Counted from the first letter of the stretch, positions 28,484 through 38,005 are shown. The stretch is DNA of 64,000 nucleotides from Nocardioides furvisabuli (GCF_021083185.1 NZ_JAIGQB010000002.1:62001-126000), one strand, 5' to 3'. Translations and numbers: made by a program. Notes: generated from the letters alone by a model not told the origin.

Positions 28484-30264
28484 CACTCGACAGGCAGACG
28501 CGACGGCTTCCCACCGGTGGGCTCCACGCCGTAGCGGCCCAGCACGTAGCCCATGATCCGGGAGAAGACCGGGCCGCTGATCGAGCCGCCGCCCCCGTCG
28601 ACCCTGGGCGCGTGGATGACGACGTAGACGGTGAAGCGAGCGTCGTCGGCCGGGGCGAAGCCACCGAACGAGACGGTGGTGCTGCCGTCGTAGCAGCCGC
28701 AGTCGGGGGCCACGCGCTGGGCGGTGCCGGTCTTGCCGGCGACGAGGTAGCCCGGGACCTGGGCGGCCGGGGCGACGCCGTCCTCGGGGTCGACGACCTT
28801 CTCCATCATCTTCGCGGTCGCGCGGGCCGCCTGCTTGCTGACGACGCGGGTGCGGGTGGCGACGTCGGTGCCCACCGTCGTCCCGTCGTCGGTGACCGCG
28901 GATCCGGCGATGATGCTCGGGGAGACCAGGACGCCACCGTTGGCGATGGTGTTGACCGCGGCCGCCATCTGGGCGACGTTGACCGACAGAGACTGGCCGA
29001 AGGCGACGCGGTCCTTGGTCTGCGACGTCATCGCCTCGCCGGCGGTCAGGATGCCGGCCGTCTCGCCGCGCACGCCGATGTCGGTGCGCTGGCCCAGGCC
29101 GAAGCGCCGGAGGTAGGACACCAGCTCGACCGGGGAGAACGCGTCGGCGGCCAGGACCGTGCCGATGTTGGACGACTTGGCGATGATGCCGGCCAGGGTG
29201 AGGCGGATGTTGCCGTGGTCGAACCAGTCCCCGATGACCCGGTCCTGGCGCGGCAGGCTGCCCGGCACCTTGAACTTCTGGCGGGCGAAGGCCTTGTCGG
29301 CGTCGATGAGCGAGGCGGCCGTGAGCACCTTCTGCACCGAGCCCGGCTCGTAGGTGTCGTTCATCGCGCGTGAGCCGAGGTCCTCCTCGTCGGCCTCGGA
29401 CGGCTCGTTGGCGTCGAAGGTGGGCACGTCGGCCAGGGCGAGGATCTCGCCGGTGCGGGTGTCCATCACGATGGCGCTGCCGCTCTCGGCGCGGTACCGC
29501 TGGACCGACTCGGCGAGCACCTTCTGGGTGAACCACTGCAGGTCGCGATCGAGGGTGGTGCGCAGCGGAGCGCCGTTCTGCGCGGCCTTGAGGGTGCTCT
29601 CGCGCAGCGGGATGCGTATGCCCCTGCCGGACGTGGACTGCCAGGTGGCCTCGCCGTCGACGCCGGCGAGCTGCTCGTCGAAGGTGCGCTCGAAGCCGCC
29701 CAGCGGCTCGTCGGTGCCCATGTAGCCGAGCAGGTTGGCGGCGACGTCACCGGCCGGGTAGTCGCGGATCGGGTCGTCCTGCAGGCTGATGCCGGAGAAG
29801 CCGGCCGCGTCGATCTCGGCGAGGGTGTCACTGGCGAGCGTGCTCGGGACGCGGCGCGCGACGTACTCGTAGCGGCTGCCCTCCTGGCGGCCCCGCAGGG
29901 CCGTCAGGGTCCGGAAGTAGTCGATCGACAACCGGTCCGACAGCAGCCGGGCGATCTCGGGGGCGCGGTCGGCGGTGAGCGCGGGGTCCGCGACGACCAT
30001 CTTGCCCTTGATGGAGTCCGCCAGCGGGATGCCGTTGCGATCGAGGATGTCACCGCGCTCGGCGACCAGCGTCACCCGCGCGGCACCCTCGGCGGCGGCG
30101 CGCAGCGCGTACGCCTGGGGGTCGACGCCCTGGAGCTGGACCAGCCGCGCGCCGAAGAACGACAGGACGATGGCGATGAGGACGAAGCCGATGCGCAGTC
30201 GCACCATCGGCGCTCCGCGTGAGGCGCCGCGCTTGCCGTGGCCGGTGGCGCGGTTGCTCGGCAC
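28480..30264 (-). CDS. ftsI: Septal penicillin-binding protein FtsI (PbpB)
   Basis: Class B PBP, the septal transpeptidase. 594 residues: basic N-terminus, one membrane helix at about 23-42 ('VRLRIGFVLIAIVLSFFGAR'), dimerisation domain with 'AERGDILDRNGIPLADS', then the penicillin-binding domain with the catalytic SxxK in 'YEPGSVQKVLTAASLID', SxN in 'IIAKSSNIGTVLA' and KTG in 'YLVAGKTGTAQRV'. A short loop 'PDCGCYDG' carries two cysteines after KTG. GTG start at 30264. murE overlaps the 3' end. Confidence 0.96.
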   Translation of the reverse strand: MPSNRATGHGKRGASRGAPMVRLRIGFVLIAIVLSFFGARLVQLQGVDPQAYALRAAAEGAARVTLVAERGDILDRNGIPLADSIKGKMVVADPALTADRAPEIARLLSDRLSIDYFRTLTALRGRQEGSRYEYVARRVPSTLASDTLAEIDAAGFSGISLQDDPIRDYPAGDVAANLLGYMGTDEPLGGFERTFDEQLAGVDGEATWQSTSGRGIRIPLRESTLKAAQNGAPLRTTLDRDLQWFTQKVLAESVQRYRAESGSAIVMDTRTGEILALADVPTFDANEPSEADEEDLGSRAMNDTYEPGSVQKVLTAASLIDADKAFARQKFKVPGSLPRQDRVIGDWFDHGNIRLTLAGIIAKSSNIGTVLAADAFSPVELVSYLRRFGLGQRTDIGVRGETAGILTAGEAMTSQTKDRVAFGQSLSVNVAQMAAAVNTIANGGVLVSPSIIAGSAVTDDGTTVGTDVATRTRVVSKQAARATAKMMEKVVDPEDGVAPAAQVPGYLVAGKTGTAQRVAPDCGCYDGSTTVSFGGFAPADDARFTVYVVIHAPRVDGGGGSISGPVFSRIMGYVLGRYGVEPTGGKPSRLPVEW

Positions 30265-30354
30265 TGGTCTCCCTCGTTCCCGGCCCCGGCGCTTGCTCCG
30301 GTGCCTGACAGCAAATCTATGGGTGGTGTGGCGTGGATCCGTGGGACCGCGCCG

Positions 30355-30908
30355 TCACCGGTCGCGGTTCTTCGTCCGGCGCTCGGCGGCCTGGGCCTGC
30401 TCGCCCACCACCGGCTCCGAGGCCGCTGCCGCCGGGACCTCGACGACCGTCGGCGCCGGCGCGAGCACCGCGGGCATGGGCGGGGCGGGTGGGACCAGCT
30501 GGATCGCGTCGTCCTTCGTGGCGGGCGTGCGGACCCCGCTGGTCTTCCCGGTCTCGAGGTCGAGGAAGACGGGGGCCGGCGGGATCACCATGCCCATCTG
30601 CTGAGCCTGCATCGCCACGCGCTGCGGGTCGCGGAGCTCGTCGAGCTCCATGCGCAGCGTCTGCTCGCGCCCGGCGAGGGTGTCGGCCTGGGTCTCCAGC
30701 GCCGCGGCCGTGAAGGACGCCTGTTGCATGGAGGTGTTGAAGAGGAGGAGTCCGACGATGCCGCCGACCAGCACCAGGCTGACCAGCGTCACGAACGGCA
30801 CCCGCGGGGCGCGCGTGCGGACCCGGGGGACGACCGAGAGGCGCGCCTTGTCGACGGCCTCCTGGGCGATCCGGGTGACGCGGGTCCGGGGCTGCGGGAC
30901 GGGACTGC

Positions 30909-30912
<4 letters not shown>
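30355..30912 (-). CDS. ftsL: FtsL-like cell division protein
   Basis: Small bitopic divisome protein. 185 residues: cytoplasmic tail, one membrane helix at about 40-60 ('[20 protein letters not shown]'), a short coiled coil ('[20 protein letters not shown]') and '[11 protein letters not shown]', typical of FtsL-type proteins, then a Pro/Ala/Val-rich C-terminus that is not conserved. Identity rests mainly on topology and its place between rsmH and ftsI. The ATG at 30912 overlaps the rsmH stop. Confidence 0.82.
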
Positions 30913-31901
<989 letters not shown>

Positions 31902-31905
31902 CGAG

Positions 31906-32064
31906 TCAGCCCTGCGAGCCCAGGCGGGTGAGCAGCAGGAGGGCCACCGCGAGGCAGGAGGCCGTGGCCGCCGAGAAGGCGATCAGGGCAGCTGCCTCGC
32001 GCGCCTGGTCGCGCACCCGCAGCGGCGTCGCCGCGGTGCGTCCCAAGGGCTGGGTGCTGCTCAT
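31906..32064 (-). CDS. Small single-span membrane protein between mraZ and rsmH
   Basis: 52 residues starting ATG at 32064: '[20 protein letters not shown]' then a helix '[20 protein letters not shown]' ending near the C-terminus. No family recognised. It is tightly coupled to rsmH (4-base gap) and follows the structured RNA element, so it is probably expressed with the division genes. An FtsL/FtsB-like adaptor role would be guesswork. A frame reading further upstream crosses the RNA element and mraZ antisense-free but without a credible start. Confidence 0.6.
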   Translation of the reverse strand: MSSTQPLGRTAATPLRVRDQAREAAALIAFSAATASCLAVALLLLTRLGSQG

Positions 32065-32177
32065 GGTCTCGACCCCACTGGTGCTCGGTGGTGCTGGTGC
32101 GTGCTGGCTGACGGGTGCTGGCGGAGTTGGCGGTGCGGCTGACACTCCCCGCGGTGTGGCACGGGGCGAGCCGCCGC

Positions 32178-32272
32178 ACCAGGTCCCTGCCCGCTCCCTG
32201 CTCTGGGGAGGCCCTCTGGTGCCGGGGAAGTGCCCCAGATGGCCACGCGAGGGAGCGGGCTCGAGACCTGGT
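32178..32272 (-). ncRNA. Structured RNA element, candidate mraW RNA motif
   Basis: On the minus strand, the ends pair as ACCAGGTC with GACCTGGT (8 bp), and inside them CCCGCTCCCT with AGGGAGCGGG (10 bp), separated by a small internal loop. Within the loop two inner stems compete: CTGGGG/CCCCAG (32233-32238 with 32203-32208), and GGCCATCTGG with CCAGAGGGCC (32235-32244 with 32210-32219, one mismatch). The location between mraZ and rsmH is where the Actinobacteria-specific mraW RNA motif is described. A cis-regulatory role on rsmH and the downstream cluster is inference. Confidence 0.65.
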
Positions 32273-32333
32273 GATACGGGTCGCGACGTCAGCTGTGGAG
32301 TTGGAGGTGCGGTGCTGCGGGTGTCGGTGTCGC

Positions 32334-32762
32334 TCAGATGCCGGGGAAGACCTCGTCGCTGAGCTCGGAGAACTTCTGCTCCTGCTCCTCGGAGTAGGTC
32401 GCCCACGCGGTCGGGTCCCAGATCTCGATCCGGTTCATCGACCCGATGACGACGCACTCCTTGCGGAGCGAGGCGTACTCCCGCAGGGGAGCCGGGATGT
32501 TGATGCGTCCCTGCTTGTCCGGCACCTCCTGGCTGGCGGCGGCGAACAGCATGCGGACGTAGTCGCGGGTGTTCTTCTGCGTGACCGGCGCCTCGCGGAG
32601 CCGATCGGTGAGCCGGCCGAAGTCCTCCAGCGACCAGACGGTGAGGCAGCGCTCCTGTCCCCTGGTCACCACGAGTCCCTCCGTCAGCTCGTCCCTGAAC
32701 TTCGCCGGGAGGAAGAGCCGGCCCTTCTCGTCGAGCTTGGGCGTGTAGGTGCCGAAGAACAT
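32334..32762 (-). CDS. mraZ: Transcriptional regulator MraZ
   Basis: AbrB-like ring-forming DNA-binding protein that controls the dcw cluster. 142 residues: '[20 protein letters not shown]' and, as the second half-repeat, '[20 protein letters not shown]', giving the duplicated DxxGR motif. The ATG at 32762 has a GGGGAGG ribosome site 6 nt before it. Four 10-bp-phased GTGGNG repeats lie 37-76 bases upstream, the expected self-operator. First gene of the division cluster. Confidence 0.96.
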   Translation of the reverse strand: MFFGTYTPKLDEKGRLFLPAKFRDELTEGLVVTRGQERCLTVWSLEDFGRLTDRLREAPVTQKNTRDYVRMLFAAASQEVPDKQGRINIPAPLREYASLRKECVVIGSMNRIEIWDPTAWATYSEEQEQKFSELSDEVFPGI

Positions 32763-32798
32763 CCGGCACCTCCCCTTGCTCGGCGGGCAGATCGACCC

Positions 32799-32838
32799 TG
32801 TCCCCCACTTCGCACCACAGTACTCCACTTCGCTCCAC
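32799..32838 (-). promoter_or_regulatory. MraZ operator: four GTGGNG repeats at 10-bp spacing
   Basis: Minus strand, consecutive 10-mers GTGGAGCGAA, GTGGAGTACT, GTGGTGCGAA, GTGGGGGACA. The GTGG core recurs at exactly one helical turn. E. coli MraZ binds similar direct repeats (TGGGN with 5-nt spacers), so this is a clear MraZ box array. Confidence 0.85.
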
Positions 32839-32844
32839 CGTCAA
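32817..32844 (-). promoter_or_regulatory. mraZ promoter, overlapped by the MraZ operator
   Basis: TTGACG (32844-32839) and TACTGT (32822-32817) separated by 16 bases form a good sigma-70-type promoter. Two operator repeats lie in the spacer and the others flank the -10, so bound MraZ would block polymerase. Confidence 0.65.
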
Positions 32845-32992
32845 CCAGATCGAGCGTGTCCCACACGGGAATTTCGGAGATCTCCCGCCTCGTCGCTGCG
32901 GCGGGCGGTCGGCGTACGACTCCCGGCGCGGAGCGCGCGGCACGGCGGTTCCACGCTCAGATCGGTCGGTTCCGGGCCTCCGGACGGCTCCG

Positions 32993-33042
32993 GTGGAGCG
33001 CCGGTGGGGGAAGGTGGGCGCACCGGGTGGTGGGAAGTGGGG
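32993..33042 (+). promoter_or_regulatory. Second GTGGNG repeat cluster, facing moxR
   Basis: Plus strand GTGGAG (32993), GTGGGG (33004), GTGGGC (33014), GTGGTG (33027), GTGGGG (33037): spacings 11, 10, 13 and 10. The two 10-bp pairs match the mraZ operator format. It lies 95 bases before the moxR start in the 374-base divergent gap (32763-33136), which otherwise holds only the mraZ promoter and no ORF. MraZ binding here is inference. Confidence 0.5.
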
Positions 33043-33136
33043 AAAGCGGCTTTCAGCCCCGCGTGCCGTCGCTGTGGACGAGTATGTTGCGCGCACCACA
33101 TACCGTGGTGGCGACCGAACGAGGGGATGGCACGAC

Positions 33137-34120
33137 GTGACCACTGGGGCAACCGGGCAGGCGCCTGACCTGGACACAGTGCGCCGGGTGACCGGCGCCG
33201 TACGCCAGAACATCGAGCGCGTGATCGCGGGCAAGCCCGACGTCGTCAACGCCGCCCTGGTGGTCCTGCTCGCCGAGGGTCACCTGCTCATCGAGGACGT
33301 CCCGGGCGTGGGCAAGACCCAGCTGAGCAAGGCGCTGGCGCGCAGCATCGACTGCTCGGTGCGACGCATCCAGTTCACCCCGGACCTGCTGCCCTCCGAC
33401 GTCACCGGCGTCTCGGTCTTCAACCAGGACACCCGCGAGTTCGAGTTCCGCCCCGGCGGCGTGTTCGCCAACATCGTGGTCGGCGACGAGATCAACCGCG
33501 CCTCCCCCAAGACGCAGTCCGCGCTGCTCGAGGCGATGGAGGAGCGACAGGTCACCGTCGACAACGCGACCTACACGCTCGAGAAGCCGTTCATGGTCAT
33601 CGCCACCCAGAACCCCATCGAGATGGAGGGCACCTACGCCCTTCCCGAGGCCCAGCGCGACCGCTTCATGGCGCGGGTCTCGGTCGGTTACCCCGTCGAG
33701 GCCGCCGAGATCGCGATGCTCGAGGGCCACACCGCCCACAATCCGCTCGACGACCTCGAGCCGGTGACCGACTCCGGCGAGCTGCGCAAGGTGATCGAGA
33801 TCGTCGGCCGGGTCCACGTCTCCTCGGCCGTCCACCGCTACGCCGTCGCGCTGACCACCGCGACCCGCACGAGCAACGACCTCCACCTCGGCGCCTCACC
33901 GCGCGCCACGCTCCACCTGGTGCGCGCCGCCAAGGCGGTCGCGGCGACGCAGGGCCGCGACTACGTCCTGCCCGACGACATCCACGGGATCACCTCGCCG
34001 GTGCTCGCACACCGCCTCCTGCCCAACGTCGAGGCGACGATGAGCGGGCGCACCACTGCGGCGATCCTGTCGGGGATCATCGAGTCGGTCCCCGTCCCCG
34101 ACGCCCCCAGCCGTGCGTGA
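33137..34120 (+). CDS. moxR: MoxR family AAA+ ATPase
   Basis: Chaperone-type AAA+ ATPase usually paired with a DUF58 protein. 327 residues: Walker A 'LIEDVPGVGKTQLSKALARS', 'RIQFTPDLLPSDVTGVSVFN', Walker B 'VVGDEINRASPKTQSALLEA', sensor 1 'VIATQNPIEMEGTYALPEAQ' and 'GASPRATLHLVRAAKA' (sensor 2 Arg). GTG at 33137 chosen as the first start after the promoter region; GAGGGG lies 12 nt upstream. It overlaps the DUF58 gene by 8 bases and forms a three-gene operon with the transglutaminase. Confidence 0.93.
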   Translation: MTTGATGQAPDLDTVRRVTGAVRQNIERVIAGKPDVVNAALVVLLAEGHLLIEDVPGVGKTQLSKALARSIDCSVRRIQFTPDLLPSDVTGVSVFNQDTREFEFRPGGVFANIVVGDEINRASPKTQSALLEAMEERQVTVDNATYTLEKPFMVIATQNPIEMEGTYALPEAQRDRFMARVSVGYPVEAAEIAMLEGHTAHNPLDDLEPVTDSGELRKVIEIVGRVHVSSAVHRYAVALTTATRTSNDLHLGASPRATLHLVRAAKAVAATQGRDYVLPDDIHGITSPVLAHRLLPNVEATMSGRTTAAILSGIIESVPVPDAPSRA

Positions 34121-35381
34121 GGCGCTCGCTGCCCTGACCGTCCGCGGACGGGCGTTCCTGGCCGCCGGCACCGCCACGATCGTGGCGGCCATCGTGGTCG
34201 GCCACTCCTCGGTCGTCCGCATCGGCGTCCTGGTCGCCGTCCTGCCGCTGCTGACCGCGTGGTGGGTCGGGCGCTCGCGCTACCGCCTCGCGCTGGTCCG
34301 CACGGTCTCCCCCCAGCTCGTCGTCGCCGGCCAGCCCGCGACCGTCGAGCTCACCGTCGCCAACGAGTCGCGCACCCCCACAGGCGTGCTGCTGCTGGAG
34401 GAGCGGCTCCCCTACGTCCTGGGCACCCGACCGCGCTTCGTGCTCGAGGGCCTGGGCCACGGGTGGCGCCGCCACGCGACCTACCAGGTCCGCTCGGAGC
34501 TGCGCGGCCAGTTCGACATCGGTCCGATGTCGGTGCGGGTGACCGACCCGTTCGGGCTCGTCGAGCTCGGGCGCACGTTCCACGCCACCACCCGCCTCAC
34601 CGTCACCCCGCGGACGATACCGCTGCCGAGCATCCCCATGGGCGGCGCCTGGACGGGCTCGGGCGACAACCGTCCGCGTGCCTTCGCCACCGGCAGCGCC
34701 GAGGACGTCACCGTCCGCGAGTACCGGCGCGGCGACGACCTGCGGCGCGTGCACTGGCGCAGCTCGGCGCGCACCGGTGAGCTGATGGTGCGCCGCGAGG
34801 AGCAGCCCTGGCAGTCACGCGCGACGGTGTTCCTCGACAACCGCGGCACCTCGCACCGCGGGCAGGGCGCGGCGAGCTCGCTGGAGGGGGCCGTGTCCGC
34901 CGCCGCCTCGATCGCGGTCCACCTGGCCCACCACGGCTACACCGTCCGCCTGGTCACCGCGTCCGGCGACAGCCGCGAGACGCAGTGGCACTCCCAGACC
35001 GCCGAGGCCAGCACCATCCCGCTGCTGGAGGCGCTGGCCGTCGTGCAGCTCGACCACTCCCCCGCTCCCGACACCCAGTGGCTCGCCGAACCCGGCCACG
35101 GGGGCCTCACGATCGGGGTCTTCGGTGGCCTCGGTGAGCGCGACCTACCATTCCTCCGCCGGCTCCAGCACCACGCGTCGTCGAGCCTGGCCATCGCCCT
35201 CGACGTCGACGCCTGGGCGCCCCACCTGCCCGTGCATCCCGGCGTCGGCGCGACCACCCACCTCACCGCCAGCGGGTGGCGCTCGGTCACCCTCGGCCCG
35301 CGCGACCGCCTCGACACCTCGTGGCAGGAGCTCGGGATGATGCAGAGCCGTGCCGTCGCACCGGCAGGAGCCGCCCGATGA
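34113..35381 (+). CDS. DUF58 domain protein (MoxR partner)
   Basis: 422 residues: two N-terminal membrane helices (about 14-30 and 34-50), a beta-rich part and the DUF58 region with the signature 'VREYRRGDDLRRVHWRSSAR' followed by 'GELMVRREEQ', leading into a von Willebrand A-like fold ('ATVFLDNRGTSHRG'). DUF58 proteins are thought to be MoxR clients in envelope assembly or stress. GTG start at 34113 overlaps moxR; the stop overlaps the transglutaminase start (ATGA). Confidence 0.9.
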   Translation: MREALAALTVRGRAFLAAGTATIVAAIVVGHSSVVRIGVLVAVLPLLTAWWVGRSRYRLALVRTVSPQLVVAGQPATVELTVANESRTPTGVLLLEERLPYVLGTRPRFVLEGLGHGWRRHATYQVRSELRGQFDIGPMSVRVTDPFGLVELGRTFHATTRLTVTPRTIPLPSIPMGGAWTGSGDNRPRAFATGSAEDVTVREYRRGDDLRRVHWRSSARTGELMVRREEQPWQSRATVFLDNRGTSHRGQGAASSLEGAVSAAASIAVHLAHHGYTVRLVTASGDSRETQWHSQTAEASTIPLLEALAVVQLDHSPAPDTQWLAEPGHGGLTIGVFGGLGERDLPFLRRLQHHASSSLAIALDVDAWAPHLPVHPGVGATTHLTASGWRSVTLGPRDRLDTSWQELGMMQSRAVAPAGAAR

Positions 35382-37747
35382 GGTCGTCGTGGAGCACGCT
35401 GCCGCACCAGCTCCGGATCGCGGGGATCGCCCTCCTCGCCGCGTGGGTCACGGTGCTCTCGTGGAGCGTGCTGACCGCCGGCTTCGCGCGCGTCGGCATC
35501 CCGCTGCTGATGATCGGCGTCGTCCTGTCCGGAGGCGGAGCCCTCGCCCGCTGGGCGCGACTCCCCGCTGCGGCGATCGTCGCCGCGCAGGTCGTGCTCG
35601 GCGCGCTGCTCGTCCTCGGCACCACCACGGGCTCGCCCCTGCCCACGCCCGCCAACGTCGACGCCTTCCTCCTCGCCCTCGACGGTGCGCTGGAGAGCTC
35701 GCGCAGCTATGCCGCACCCGTGCAGCTCGGCGTGCCGCCGGTGCACCCGCTGCTGCTGATCGGCGGCACGCTCGTCGTGCTCCTCGTCGACGTCATCGCC
35801 TGCACCCTGCGCCGCGCACCGGTGGCCGGACTCGTGCTGCTGGCGGCGTACACCCTCCCGGTGGCGGTCACCGGCGAGGCCGTCTCGTGGTGGCTCTTCG
35901 CCGCTGTCGCGGCCCTCTTCCTCACCCTCGTCTTCCTCCAGCACAGCGACCACGTCACCAGCTGGGGACGCTCGCCCGAGGCGGACCGGTCGTCCTTCTC
36001 GGTCCGCACCGGTGCGATCGGCAACACCGCCATCGCCCTGGGGGCCGCCGCGATCGCGCTGGCCGTGGTCGTGCCGGCGGCCGTGCCCACGATGAGCATG
36101 AGCGTCTTCGACGGCAACGGCCCCGGCACCCGCGAGGTCGAGGTGCAGGACCCGATGGTGGACCTGCGCCGCGACCTGAGCCGTGGCCGGGACATCCCCC
36201 TGCTCTGGGTGACCACCGCCGGACCGCGGCCGACCTACCTGCGCCTCTCGGTGCTGACCCGCTTCAACGGCGAGTCGTGGACCCCGGGCGACCGTGAGAT
36301 CCCCGACACCCAGACCGCCACCGGCGCCCTCCCGCCCCTGGACGGGGTGAGCCCGGCCGTGGCGCGCAAGGAGCACAAGTACGACGTCCGCATCGGGCCG
36401 GACTTCGAGTCCACCTGGCTGCCGACCACCGCGCAGGTGAGCCGCATCGCGGCCGGAACCGACTGGCGCTACGACGTCAACACACGCGACTTCATCGGTG
36501 CGCGCGACGAGGTCACGACCGCCGACCGCACCTACGACTTCACGGGCGTCCAGCTCGACTACGACGCCCAGGCGATGAATGACGCCGTGTCGGGAGCCGG
36601 CAGCGTGGCCGGCACCTTCACCGACGTGCCGTCGTCGCTCAACAACGAGATCGAGCGCCTGGCCGCGACCGTGACCGCGGACGGCCAGACCCGCTTCCAG
36701 AAGGCCCAGCTGCTGCAGCAGTGGTTCCGCGAAGACGGCGGCTTCCGATACGACGTCGCGCAGGCCGAGTCGGCCGGCAGCGGCGGGGCGGACCTGCGGG
36801 CGTTCCTCCTCGACGACCGGGTCGGCTACTGCGAGCAGTTCGCCGCCTCGATGGCCATCATGGCGCGCGTCATCGGCATCCCGAGCCGCGTTGCGGTCGG
36901 CTTCCTGGCTCCGGACAGGTCGACCAACGGCGCGTGGGAGTTCTCCTCCCACGACCTGCACGCGTGGCCGGAGCTCTACTTCCCCGGGTCGGGCTGGGTG
37001 CGCTTCGAGCCCACGCCGCAGGCACGCGCCAGCGAGCCGCCCGCCTACACCGCAGCCGAGTTCGAGGCCGTCACCGAGAGCCCCAGCCCCAGCGCGAGCC
37101 GCTCCACCGAGCTGCTCCCCGAGCGCGGCGACGAGCCCAGCGCCGACACGGGCGCGTCCGACGCGGACACCACCTCGATCCCGTGGGTGCCGATCATCGC
37201 GTCCGCGCTGGGCCTCGCCCTGCTGGCCCTGGTGCTGCTGACCCCGCGACTGGTGCGCGACGCCCGCCGTCGCCGCCGGCTCGCCGGTGACGTCGAGGAC
37301 CTCTGGGTCGAGCTGCGCGCCGTCACCCGCGACCTCGGCCACGACTGGCCCGTGGGCCGCTCACCCCGGCGCGTCGGTGACTGGCTGGGGGGACTCCTCG
37401 CCACCCCCGCGGTGGGTCGCGACCGGCCGGACCGTCCACGACGCGGCCGTGAGCAGGCGCCTGACGCGGCGCAAGCCCTCGACCGGCTCGTCGTCGCGCT
37501 CGAGCGCAGCCGCTACGCCCGCGACCCGGAGTCCTTCACCGCCGCCCAGCACGCCCACGACGCGGAGCTGGTGGAGCAGGCGCTGGTCGCCGGCGTCACG
37601 CCGCGCGAGGTCCGTCGTGCCTCGTGGTGGCCGGCCTCGGTCGTCGGCCGACGCAGCACCTGGCGCCCGCGCAGCCGTTCCGGGGTGGCTCGGACCCAGA
37701 CCCCGGACCACGAGACCGGCCGGACGGTCGACCAGCTCGTCGGCTGA
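35378..37747 (+). CDS. Transglutaminase-like membrane protein (TgpA/DUF3488 type)
   Basis: 789 residues: about six N-terminal membrane helices (DUF3488-type), a long periplasmic-side part, the transglutaminase core with catalytic Cys in 'DDRVGYCEQFAASMAIMARV', catalytic His in 'SSHDLHAWPELYFPGSGWVR' and the acidic third residue as Glu in 'FEPTP' (Asp in many relatives). A Pro/Ser/Glu linker, one more helix near 610-630 and a C-terminal DUF4129-like tail follow. Probably works with MoxR and DUF58 on envelope proteins; substrate unknown. Confidence 0.9.
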   Translation: MRSSWSTLPHQLRIAGIALLAAWVTVLSWSVLTAGFARVGIPLLMIGVVLSGGGALARWARLPAAAIVAAQVVLGALLVLGTTTGSPLPTPANVDAFLLALDGALESSRSYAAPVQLGVPPVHPLLLIGGTLVVLLVDVIACTLRRAPVAGLVLLAAYTLPVAVTGEAVSWWLFAAVAALFLTLVFLQHSDHVTSWGRSPEADRSSFSVRTGAIGNTAIALGAAAIALAVVVPAAVPTMSMSVFDGNGPGTREVEVQDPMVDLRRDLSRGRDIPLLWVTTAGPRPTYLRLSVLTRFNGESWTPGDREIPDTQTATGALPPLDGVSPAVARKEHKYDVRIGPDFESTWLPTTAQVSRIAAGTDWRYDVNTRDFIGARDEVTTADRTYDFTGVQLDYDAQAMNDAVSGAGSVAGTFTDVPSSLNNEIERLAATVTADGQTRFQKAQLLQQWFREDGGFRYDVAQAESAGSGGADLRAFLLDDRVGYCEQFAASMAIMARVIGIPSRVAVGFLAPDRSTNGAWEFSSHDLHAWPELYFPGSGWVRFEPTPQARASEPPAYTAAEFEAVTESPSPSASRSTELLPERGDEPSADTGASDADTTSIPWVPIIASALGLALLALVLLTPRLVRDARRRRRLAGDVEDLWVELRAVTRDLGHDWPVGRSPRRVGDWLGGLLATPAVGRDRPDRPRRGREQAPDAAQALDRLVVALERSRYARDPESFTAAQHAHDAELVEQALVAGVTPREVRRASWWPASVVGRRSTWRPRSRSGVARTQTPDHETGRTVDQLVG

Positions 37748-37749
37748 GG

Positions 37750-37866
37750 GGGCACTTCCTCGCGCTGGGAGGTGCCGAGCGGGCACTTGCTCGCGCTGGG
37801 AGGTGCCGAGCGGGCACTTCCTCGCGCGGGGAGGTGCCGAGCGGGCACGTCCTCGTACTCCAGGGC
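37750..37866 (-). repeat. 31-bp direct repeat array, inverted copy set
   Basis: Units start at 37750, 37781, 37812 and 37843 (the last degenerate), exactly 31 bp apart. Read on the minus strand each unit begins CGAGGAAGTGCCCGCTCGGC, which matches the units of the next array in the opposite orientation. It starts 2 bases after the transglutaminase stop. Confidence 0.8.
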
Positions 37867-37881
37867 TCGGCCTACGGACGC

Positions 37882-38005
37882 GAAGGAACCGCCCGGTCAG
37901 TGGGTCCAGCACCGAGGAACTGCCCGGTCGGCGCGGATCTGCGCCACGAACGGCCCGGTCAGCGAGCTCCGGCGCGAGGAACCGCCCGGTCGGCGAGTCT
38001 CAGAC
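37882..38005 (+). repeat. 31-bp direct repeat array, forward copy set
   Basis: Four units, with CCCGGTC at 37892, 37923, 37954 and 37985, again 31 bp apart; consensus start CGAGGAACCGCCCGGTCGGC. Unit four reaches the DUF3040 stop codon. Together with the previous array this fills the 252-base convergent gap, which contains no gene. Confidence 0.8.

Noticed and set aside
26915..29536. The murE frame stays open upstream through ftsI.
   Set aside because: The extra N-terminus is out-of-frame ftsI coding sequence with shuffled Arg/Gly composition; the real start is near 28483.
37750..38005. Regular 31-bp repeats resembling a CRISPR array.
   Set aside because: Units are contiguous with no variable spacers, the two blocks are inverted to each other, and there are no cas genes nearby.
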